Positions 13,547 through 19,188 of a stretch of 19,188 nucleotides of DNA are shown here, piece after piece; position 1 is the stretch's first letter, and every line of letters begins with the position of its first letter. A program made the translations under genes and the position numbers. Location: contig JAFQIF010000079.1 in the NCBI GenBank assembly GCA_017397695.1, forward strand, positions 1-19,188, read 5' to 3'. Below the pieces are notes generated by a model. That model was given only the letters and a program-made list of their open reading frames with translations, searched no databases and was not told where the DNA came from. Source of the DNA: Clostridia bacterium. GTDB lineage: Bacteria; Bacillota_A; Clostridia; Christensenellales; Aristaeellaceae.

Positions 13547-15019
13547 TTATAATCCAGTATAACCCAGCTGAGCAGCTTTTCCATACAATTCCTTTGCTTT
13601 TGATGAATTCTTTTTTACGCCATAACCATTCTCATACATTATCCCCAAGCTATACATCGCAACCGGGTTTTCCAAATCTGCAGCTTTCTGATACCATTTT
13701 GCGGCCTGAGAATAATCTTCCTCTACATCCATACCATAGACATACATCATAGCAATATTATTCATTGCCGGTGAATATCCTAATTCCGCTGCCTTTTCAA
13801 ACCATTTCTTTGCTGCTTTGTAATCCTTTTTTACATCGTCATATACTACTCTCTTTGAATCGAGCTGTGCTGTCGATGTTTCAAAGTTTTCAACCAACAG
13901 CACTTGTTCCTCGTCCAACCATCCTCCATAACCACCCGAATATAGAACACCCAGCATATTCATTGCAGCCGCTTCGCCTAATTCAGCAGCAGATAAAAAC
14001 AGATTCTCTGCCTTCACAGAGTCATGATCAACGCCTAATCCTTTTATATACAACATACCTAGATTATAAAAAGCTGCACCATCATCTAAATTGGCTGCTT
14101 GTTCATATAATACTCTCGCTTTTTCATAATCTTTTTTTACACCATAACCACATTCATAAAGGATTCCAAGCTGATTTATAGATGAAACATATCCCTCATC
14201 CGCAGCCAACGCATACCATTTTGCTGCTTGAATATTATCTTTTTCTACACCATCTCCATAAAAGTATATCTGACCAAGCAAGTGCATGGCCTCCTTGCTG
14301 CCCGCTACTGCTGCTTTTTCAAACCATAAGATGGCTTTTTCAAAGTCCTGTTTTACACCTTCACCGAAATAATACAGTCCACCCATAAACAACATAGCTT
14401 CATTGCTTCCAAGAGATGCCGCTTTTTCAAACCACTTTCTGCCATTTTCATAGCTTTGCGTCATACCGATCCCATAATAATGCATGCCACCCAATTTAAA
14501 CATGGCGTATGCGCTATCCAAAGCTGCTGCTTTTTCAAACCATTTTTTCGCAGCAGAATAATCCGTTTTTATTTCTATTCCATCCAGATACATGGTTCCG
14601 AGATTATCCATGGATTCTACATCGCCCAGTATTGCTGCCTTTTCAAAATATGCTTTCGCTTTTTCGTAACTCTGCTTTACGCCGTCTCCGTAGTAATACA
14701 ATATACCAAGATTCCTTGAAGAATTGGCATTCCCCAGTTCTGCCGCTTTTTCATACCATTCTTTTGCAATATAAAAATTTTGCTTTACGCCATTTCCGTT
14801 GCAGTATAAAACAGCTAACCGATGCATAGCTTCAGAATTGTTTAATTCTGCTGCATCTGTATATAGTAATACCGCTTGAGAATAATCGCCAAGATTCTCT
14901 TTTTCTAAACCCAATTCGTACATCTGCTGGGCAGATAGTGTCTCCTGTGCCAATGCTGGTACTGATAATATCATAAAAGACATTAGTATACTGCTTATAA
15001 TTCTCATCATGCTTTTCAT
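13547..15019 (-). CDS. Secreted Sel1-like repeat protein
   Basis: 490 aa. Signal peptide at 1-24 or so (MKSMMR, hydrophobic core, VPALA|QETLS). After one TPR-like helix pair come eleven 36-residue Sel1 repeats of the type AAELGNANSSRNLGILYYYGDGVKQSYEKAKAYFEK-like pattern (A-A-x-L-G ... L-G-x-x-Y-x-x-G-x-G-V ... A-x-x-W-[FY]-E-K) and a final partial AAQLGYTGL. The ninth repeat holds a 30-residue insertion rich in acidic and hydrophobic residues (YGGWLDEEQVLLVENF...). Sel1 repeats form solenoids that bind proteins. An exported one in a Gram-positive would act at the surface or outside. GGAGG lies 6 nt before the ATG. The gene is AT-rich, and its stop is only 18 nt from the tRNA fragment, so it is cargo of the islet. 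Confidence 0.9.
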   Translation of the reverse strand: MKSMMRIISSILMSFMILSVPALAQETLSAQQMYELGLEKENLGDYSQAVLLYTDAAELNNSEAMHRLAVLYCNGNGVKQNFYIAKEWYEKAAELGNANSSRNLGILYYYGDGVKQSYEKAKAYFEKAAILGDVESMDNLGTMYLDGIEIKTDYSAAKKWFEKAAALDSAYAMFKLGGMHYYGIGMTQSYENGRKWFEKAASLGSNEAMLFMGGLYYFGEGVKQDFEKAILWFEKAAVAGSKEAMHLLGQIYFYGDGVEKDNIQAAKWYALAADEGYVSSINQLGILYECGYGVKKDYEKARVLYEQAANLDDGAAFYNLGMLYIKGLGVDHDSVKAENLFLSAAELGEAAAMNMLGVLYSGGYGGWLDEEQVLLVENFETSTAQLDSKRVVYDDVKKDYKAAKKWFEKAAELGYSPAMNNIAMMYVYGMDVEEDYSQAAKWYQKAADLENPVAMYSLGIMYENGYGVKKNSSKAKELYGKAAQLGYTGL

Positions 15020-15051
15020 AAATTACCTCCAATTATATATAACGTATTACA

Positions 15052-15080
15052 ATGATAATTCTTGTTGTTTTTCTTGTCAA
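15052..15080 (-). promoter_or_regulatory. Promoter of the Sel1-repeat gene
   Basis: Minus strand TTGACA (15075-15080), 17-bp spacer, TATCAT (15052-15057), 32 nt before the start. It lies within the islet, so the cargo gene brings its own promoter. From here to 15319 I see no gene. The stretch holds the 18-nt repeat and two CTGACA copies (15264-15269, 15276-15281). Confidence 0.68.
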
Positions 15081-15233
15081 TCAGAAAGTAAAAATAGTAC
15101 TCATATTATGTTGAAGAAATCCGACGGTAGGTAGAACACCAACACAATAAACCTTATTGCCAGCGTGTATGGGCTTGAAAACTAATGAAAAAACTGATTT
15201 TGGGAAGACTCAATTTTTCTATATGATGCAAGG

Positions 15234-15251
15234 AAAAATCAGCCCTCAAAA
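15234..15251. repeat. 18-nt direct repeat, copy 2
   Basis: Identical to 13411-13428. Here it is followed within 30 nt by the pair CTGACA-gaaaag-CTGACA, an arrangement that could be integrase arm-binding sites, but this is only suggestive. Confidence 0.6.
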
Positions 15252-15319
15252 TCCGAAAAAACTGACAGAAAAGCTGACAAAATCGCGTTTTGACGCGACG
15301 AGGTCATCGGAAGGGTATG

Positions 15320-15352
15320 AAAAAAGGGCTTCCCTTCACAAGGCAAGCCCTT
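15320..15352 (-). terminator. Terminator of the 38-aa gene
   Basis: Minus strand AAGGGCTTgCCTTgtg pairs with AAGGgAAGCCCTT and runs into TTTTTT. It lies 24 nt after the stop of the small membrane ORF, supporting that ORF as a real transcription unit. Confidence 0.85.
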
Positions 15353-15376
15353 CACAAATTCAAAATACATTACAGC

Positions 15377-15493
15377 TTATTTCTTGAGATACTTTAACAA
15401 GGCTCTAACAACAAGGACAATCAACCAGAGACCACCGGTAATAAACGTTAAAAACAGATGAAATAAGAGACGTATGTAGTATCCTCCCAACAT
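15377..15493 (-). CDS. Small membrane protein, 38 aa
   Basis: MLGGYYIRLLFHLFLTFIT, then GGLWLIVLVVRALLKYLKK: one long hydrophobic helix with the T-G-G-L-W-L-I-V pattern seen at the end of many small phage/plasmid-type membrane proteins, and a basic tail. An in-frame stop lies shortly upstream, so it is complete. AGGA is 6 nt before the ATG, a TATAAT -10 lies at 15509-15514 on the minus strand (with a TTGACT 20 bp further), and a terminator follows. It is too short for a family call. It could also be the surviving C-terminal end of a longer membrane protein. In the islet, a toxin-like or immunity-like role is possible but unproven. Confidence 0.55.
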   Translation of the reverse strand: MLGGYYIRLLFHLFLTFITGGLWLIVLVVRALLKYLKK

Positions 15494-15586
15494 AAAATGT
15501 CCTATTGATTATAATGACACGTGATGCTATTGCAGTCAATAAAGATTAATTTAATATACAAAACTCAATCTGACTTTCGTTTACAT

Positions 15587-15625
15587 AAAAAAGAAACACC
15601 CCTGCGTTTTCCACAGAGGTGTTTC
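15587..15625 (-). terminator. Terminator of tRNA-Thr
   Basis: Minus strand GAAACACC-tCTGtG-gaaaa-CgCAGg-GGTGTTTC followed by TTTTTT. It starts 4 nt after the CCA end. Under the integration model this terminator came with the element and replaced the one at 13445-13480. Confidence 0.9.
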
Positions 15626-15628
15626 AGT

Positions 15629-15704
<76 letters not shown>

Positions 15705-15720
15705 ATCGGCAACGAATAGT

Positions 15721-15749
15721 ATTCTAGCAGATTCTGTCCTGTTTTGCAA
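15721..15749 (-). promoter_or_regulatory. Promoter of tRNA-Thr
   Basis: Minus strand TTGCAA (15744-15749), 17-bp spacer ending in TGC, then TAGAAT (15721-15726), 16 nt before the tRNA 5' end. The TG gives an extended -10. Confidence 0.72.
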
Positions 15750-15802
15750 GCCCTTTTGTCAAATTTCTTAAAATTCTTTTCGAATGGTCTTGTTCTTATT
15801 GA

Positions 15803-15994
15803 TTTTGGAGCCTTTATAACAGTGAAAAAGTAATTTATGAAGAGGATGTATTTTCTACATACAAATACTATATAAGTAATGGAATATATCCTGATGATAT
15901 CATTTTGCTGAGAATGAGACCTCAAAAAAGAAAGGACAAAAGCAGAACATACTTGACTTTTTTCCCCGCATTGGATACAATAAACGGAGTTTGA
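15803..15994 (+). other. Open reading frame without start, possible gene remnant
   Basis: 63 open codons with a protein-like composition (YNSEKVIYEEDVFSTYKYY, then NGIYPDDIILLRMRPQKRKD) but no start codon in the first half, and bounded by stops. The adjoining frame just upstream reads NGLVLIDFGAFITVKK before a stop. It is AT-rich like the islet, but lies outside the repeats, and its end overlaps the leuS promoter. It could be a decayed gene or chance. Nothing else is seen between the tRNA promoter and the leuS promoter. Confidence 0.25.
15953..15981 (+). promoter_or_regulatory. Promoter of the leuS T-box transcript
   Basis: TTGACT (15953-15958), 17-bp spacer, TACAAT (15976-15981). Predicted start near 15988, at the 5' end of the T-box leader. 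Confidence 0.8.
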
Positions 15995-16246
15995 AAAGGC
16001 GATGAAGGGAATCGCTCTGCAAAGAAGCCTCAAGAGAGCCGGCGGTTGGTGCGAGCCCGGCGGATCAATGCGGAGTTTCTCATCCCCGAGCTTCGCAGGC
16101 GAAGTTTTTCAGTAGTCTGCGGCGGTTTGGCCCCGTGACAGGCCCTGGCTTTAGCCGCTGAGGGCTGCGATCCAGCAGCCGAATCAGGGTGGTACCGCGC
16201 TTTAACAGGCGCCCCTGTGCAATGATTGTGCAGGGGCGTCTTTTTA
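15988..16246 (+). ncRNA. Leucine T-box riboswitch
   Basis: The leader reads the charging of tRNA-Leu and lets leuS be made only when uncharged tRNA accumulates. Stem I is seen in AGAGAGCCGGC, the distal GTTGGTGCGAGC and GCCCGGCGG. The specifier loop GAGTTTCTCATCC puts CTC (Leu) at 16079-16081. The conserved T-box AGGGTGGTACCGCG is at 16186-16199. Its TGGT pairs with an ACCA tRNA end, as expected for tRNA-Leu with discriminator A. The terminator is CGCCCCTG (16210-16217) pairing with CAGGGGCG, then TCTTTTT. The alternative antiterminator uses the T-box sequence. Confidence 0.94.
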
Positions 16247-16280
16247 TGTCCTTGCAAAACGAAGAGGAGGACTCTGAAAC

Positions 16281-18695
16281 ATGAACATCAAGATCTACAA
16301 TCCCGACGAGATCGAGCTCAAGTGGCAAAAGAACTGGGCCGACGCCCATGCTTTTGAGGCCAAGAGCGACAAGAGCAAGCCGAAGTTCTTTGGCCTGATC
16401 GAGTTCCCGTATCCCTCCGGCGCTGGCCTGCATGTCGGCCACCCGCGCTCCAATACCGCGATGGACATCATCTCCCGCAAGCGCCGTCTGGAGGGCTACA
16501 ATGTCCTGTTCCCGATGGGCTGGGACGCCTTCGGCCTGCCGACGGAGAACTTCGCCATCAAGAACAAGGTCCATCCGGCGAAGGTGACCAAGAAGAATGT
16601 CGATCGCTTCCGCGATCAGCTCCAGCGCATCGGCTTCTCCTTTGACTGGAGCCGCGAGGTCGATACCACCGATCCGAATTACTTCAAGTGGACACAGTGG
16701 ATCTTCCTGCAGCTGTATAAGCACGGCATGGCGTATAAGAGCGAGATGCCGGTCAACTGGTGCCCGAGCTGCAAGTGCGGCCTGGCGAACGAAGAGGTCG
16801 TCGCGGGCAAGTGCGAGCGCTGCGGGGCGGAGGTGATCCGCCGCGTGAAGAGCCAGTGGATGCTCAAGATCACCAAGTATGCCCAGAAGCTGCTCGACGG
16901 CCTGGACGACGTGGACTTCATCGAGAAGGTCAAGACCCAGCAGCGCAACTGGATCGGCCGCAGCGAAGGCGCTGAGGTGGATTTCAAGATTGCCGATTCC
17001 GACATGAAGCTGCGCGTGTATACCACGCGTCCGGATACGCTCTTTGGCGCGACCTACATGGTCGTGGCGCCGGAGCATGCCGCTGTTGACGCGATGAAGG
17101 ACCGTATCACCAACTGGGACGACGTGATTGCCTACCGCGAGGCGGCTGCCAAGAAGAGCGACTTCGAGCGCACCGAGCTGGCCAAGGACAAGACCGGCGT
17201 GGAACTCAAGGGCATCCGCGCGATCAACCCGGTCAACGGCAAGGATATCCCGATCTTCATCTCCGACTACGTGCTGGTCACCTACGGCACCGGCGCGATC
17301 ATGGCTGTTCCGGCGCATGATACCCGCGACTGGGACTTTGCGACCAAGTTTGGTCTGCCGATCATCGAGGTCGTCGCCGGCGGCGAAGACGTCCAGAAGG
17401 CTGCTTACACCGACGTGGCCGAGGGCGTGATGGTCAATTCCGGTTTCCTCAACGGACTGTCCGTTGCCGAGGCGAAGAAGAGCATCACCGAGTGGCTCAC
17501 CGAAAACGGCGTGGGCGAAAAGAAGGTTAACTTCAAGCTGCGCGACTGGGTCTTCTCCCGTCAGCGCTACTGGGGCGAGCCGATCCCGCTGGTTTACTGC
17601 GAGAAGTGCGGCTGGGTGCCGGTTCCGGAGAAGGATCTGCCGGTGCTGCTGCCGGACGTGGACAACTATGAGCCGACTGATTCCGGCGAGTCTCCGCTGT
17701 CCAAGATCGATTTCTGGGTGAACACCACCTGTCCGTGCTGCGGAGGCCCCGCCAAGCGCGAAACCGACACCATGCCGCAGTGGGCCGGCTCCAGCTGGTA
17801 TTTCCTGCGCTATGCCGATCCGCACTGCGACACCGATCTCGCCCGCTGGGAAGAGCTGGCCTACTGGCTGCCGGTCGACTGGTACAACGGAGGTATGGAG
17901 CATACCACGCTGCATCTGCTCTATTCCCGCTTCTGGAATCTGTTCCTGTACGACATCGGCGCGATCCCGAACAAAGAAGCCTACAACAAGCGCACCAGCC
18001 ACGGCATGATCCTGGGTCCGGATAACCAGAAGATGTCCAAGTCCCGCGGCAACGTCATCAACCCGGACGAGACCATCGCCGAGATCGGCGCGGACGCGTT
18101 CCGTCTGTACGAGATGTTCATGGGCGCGTTCGATCAGGCGATCCCGTGGTCTACCGAGGGCGCGCGCGGCTGCCGCCGCTTCCTGGAGCGCGTGTGGCGC
18201 CTGCAGGAGATGCTCACGGACGAAGAGGGCGTGCGCAAGGAGATGGAAGTTCCGGTCAACGCGATGATCAAGAAGGTTTCCGACGACATCGAGCGCATGA
18301 AGTTCAACACTGCCATTGCGGCGATGATGGCGTTTGTCAATGACGTTTATACCAACGGCAAGATCTCCCGCGGCGAGCTGAAGGCGCTCATGCTGTGCCT
18401 GAACCCGGTCGCCCCGCATATCACCGAGGAGATGTGGGAGAACTGCGGCTTCGGCGATCCGATCTACACCCAGTCCTGGCCGACCTATGATGAAAACAAG
18501 CTTGTTGCCGATGAGGTCGAAATTGCCGTGCAGATCAAGGGCAAGGTGCGCGCGCGCATCATGGTCCCGGCGAATCTCACCCAGGCCGACGGCGAGAAGC
18601 TGCTGGAGAACGAGACTGTGAAGAAGCTGGTTGGCGATGCGACCGTGCGTAAGCTGATCTTCGTTCCGGGCCGCCTGCTCAATATCGTCTGCTGA
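16281..18695 (+). CDS. leuS: Leucyl-tRNA synthetase
   Basis: 804 aa, the normal length for bacterial LeuRS. Class I synthetase that charges tRNA-Leu in the cytoplasm. The HIGH motif is HVGH (51-54), preceded by FPYPSGAGL. A zinc-type cysteine cluster CPSC...CERC lies near residues 158-179. The CP1 editing domain follows, with TTRPDTLFGATYMVVAPEH and TGAIMAVPAHDTRD. Then come WAGSSWYFLRYADP and KMSKS (584-588), the anticodon-binding helical domain, and a small C-terminal domain ending GRLLNIVC. GGAGG lies 8-10 nt before the ATG. Codon use is strongly biased to C/G-ending codons compared with neighbours, as for a highly expressed gene. It is regulated by the leucine T-box just upstream. A hairpin lies about 80 nt after the stop. 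Confidence 0.98.
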   Translation: MNIKIYNPDEIELKWQKNWADAHAFEAKSDKSKPKFFGLIEFPYPSGAGLHVGHPRSNTAMDIISRKRRLEGYNVLFPMGWDAFGLPTENFAIKNKVHPAKVTKKNVDRFRDQLQRIGFSFDWSREVDTTDPNYFKWTQWIFLQLYKHGMAYKSEMPVNWCPSCKCGLANEEVVAGKCERCGAEVIRRVKSQWMLKITKYAQKLLDGLDDVDFIEKVKTQQRNWIGRSEGAEVDFKIADSDMKLRVYTTRPDTLFGATYMVVAPEHAAVDAMKDRITNWDDVIAYREAAAKKSDFERTELAKDKTGVELKGIRAINPVNGKDIPIFISDYVLVTYGTGAIMAVPAHDTRDWDFATKFGLPIIEVVAGGEDVQKAAYTDVAEGVMVNSGFLNGLSVAEAKKSITEWLTENGVGEKKVNFKLRDWVFSRQRYWGEPIPLVYCEKCGWVPVPEKDLPVLLPDVDNYEPTDSGESPLSKIDFWVNTTCPCCGGPAKRETDTMPQWAGSSWYFLRYADPHCDTDLARWEELAYWLPVDWYNGGMEHTTLHLLYSRFWNLFLYDIGAIPNKEAYNKRTSHGMILGPDNQKMSKSRGNVINPDETIAEIGADAFRLYEMFMGAFDQAIPWSTEGARGCRRFLERVWRLQEMLTDEEGVRKEMEVPVNAMIKKVSDDIERMKFNTAIAAMMAFVNDVYTNGKISRGELKALMLCLNPVAPHITEEMWENCGFGDPIYTQSWPTYDENKLVADEVEIAVQIKGKVRARIMVPANLTQADGEKLLENETVKKLVGDATVRKLIFVPGRLLNIVC

Positions 18696-18772
18696 TCCAA
18701 GATAGAAAAGAAGAACTCCGGTTGGCGGAAGAGATCTTAAGGAAGGATTTATCCCACAACGAGAAAAGACGA

Positions 18773-18806
18773 GCATCCGGCGAATATGCCGGATGCCCGT
18801 TTGTTT
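18773..18806 (+). terminator. Probable leuS terminator
   Basis: GCATCCGGC-gaatat-GCCGGATGC followed by CCGTTTGTTTAT. A strong stem with an imperfect T-tract. Between here and 18904 I see only a nested hairpin at 18821-18852 (CGCAAT-GCACTG-gaa-CAGTGC-gtata-ATTGCG) of unknown role. Confidence 0.6.
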
Positions 18807-18904
18807 ATATGGTTTCCGAACGCAATGCACTGGAACAGTGCGTATAATTGCGCCCTCACCCAATGGTGGGAAAGTGGGTTTTCGGCTGCTCGACGAATTG
18901 GAAG

Positions 18905-19188
18905 TTACTCAGTTAGTAATCTTTCAGTTTCTTCCATGTCCTTTTCAATCAGGGGACGCATACTGTCCTTGTACTTCGATAAATCAGCGCCATGAAAACA
19001 GGACAGTATCCTTGGAATGTATTGTGGTTTTGCCATACCTACTTGCGCAAGAGCCTTAATACATTGTCTGGCAGTAATCGGTTTTTCATCCGTAATATGT
19101 GAAAGATACTCTGATAGAATAGTATCAAAGCGGTTATTATCATCCCACTGAGCATTGGCGGCAAGAATGTGCAATGCACGATTTCTTA
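18905..19188 (-). CDS. HEAT-repeat-like protein, C-terminal part (runs off the window)
   Basis: About 94 residues, open to the window edge and ending in a normal stop at 18905-18907. A TTG at 19172-19174 could be taken as a start, but the frame stays open upstream (RNRALHILAANAQWD), so the gene most likely begins outside. The chain is all-helical in character, with paired helices such as FDTILSEYLSHITDEKPITA and RQCIKALAQVGMAKPQYIPR and a C-terminal SMRPLIEKDMEETERLL, as in HEAT/SufBD-like repeat proteins of Clostridia. Function not assignable. It converges on leuS. Confidence 0.6.
   Translation of the reverse strand, partial: RNRALHILAANAQWDDNNRFDTILSEYLSHITDEKPITARQCIKALAQVGMAKPQYIPRILSCFHGADLSKYKDSMRPLIEKDMEETERLLTE

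Noticed and set aside
13547..15019. CRISPR-like array, because the sequence shows regular spaced repeats
   Set aside because: The periodicity is about 108 nt, in frame, and degenerate at the DNA level. It is the coding of 36-residue Sel1 repeats.
15157..15387. 76-aa plus-strand frame in the islet
   Set aside because: No ribosome binding site, crosses a minus-strand terminator hairpin and the 18-nt repeat, and has no protein-like pattern.
18821..18852. Nested hairpin with TATAAT as a promoter or small RNA
   Set aside because: No -35 at a suitable distance and no downstream gene in the right direction. Probably chance.
16080..18863. 927-aa minus-strand frame opposite leuS
   Set aside because: Shadow frame produced by the strong third-position G/C bias of leuS. 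It runs through the T-box and has no recognisable domain.

Overview
The window looks like chromosome of a low-to-mid GC Gram-positive anaerobe of the Clostridia (Firmicutes). It has a leucine T-box leader on leuS, an oxygen/NO-scavenging flavodiiron protein, strong GGAGG ribosome binding sites, sigma-A promoters with 17-bp spacers, a clostridial-type orotate-phosphoribosyltransferase-like protein, YARHG/SH3 secreted proteins and T-tract hairpin terminators. I cannot name the species.

Layout. 1-59: tandem hairpins. 114-4430: housekeeping-type genes. These are a minus-strand flavodiiron protein, a membrane DUF1295/isoprenylcysteine-methyltransferase-like protein and an Ldh2-type NAD(P) malate/lactate dehydrogenase, then a plus-strand phosphoribosyltransferase-like gene diverging from the dehydrogenase. 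4506-11697: the accessory core. A small stand-alone RyR-domain gene on the minus strand has a near-consensus promoter of its own. It diverges from a plus-strand pair consisting of a 975-aa protein (Sel1/TPR repeats, Rossmann/TrkA_N-like region, C-terminal RyR-like motif) and a TIR-transmembrane-beta-propeller protein 22 nt downstream. A secreted YARHG + SH3-like protein follows. 11784-13306: a class A beta-lactamase-like serine hydrolase broken by a one-base frameshift, and a histidine phosphatase. 13484-15704: an AT-rich islet of about 2.1 kb between an intact tRNA-Thr(GGT) and a 45-nt exact copy of that tRNA's 3' part. It carries an 11-repeat secreted Sel1 protein and a 38-aa membrane peptide, but no integrase. 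15953-18695: T-box leader and leuS. 18905-19188: the C-terminal end of a minus-strand HEAT-like protein that runs off the window.

The most interesting unit is 4506-10646. A TIR enzyme (the fold that cleaves NAD+ and can make cyclic ADP-ribose isomers) is encoded next to two proteins with RyR-type modules, one of which also has a probable dinucleotide-binding Rossmann region. In animals, cyclic ADP-ribose modulates ryanodine receptors, from which the RyR domain takes its name. A TIR signal generator with RyR-domain sensors is therefore a testable inference, not something the sequence proves. The TIR protein should sit in the membrane with TIR inside and propeller outside, which would make it an outside-sensing, NAD-consuming receptor.
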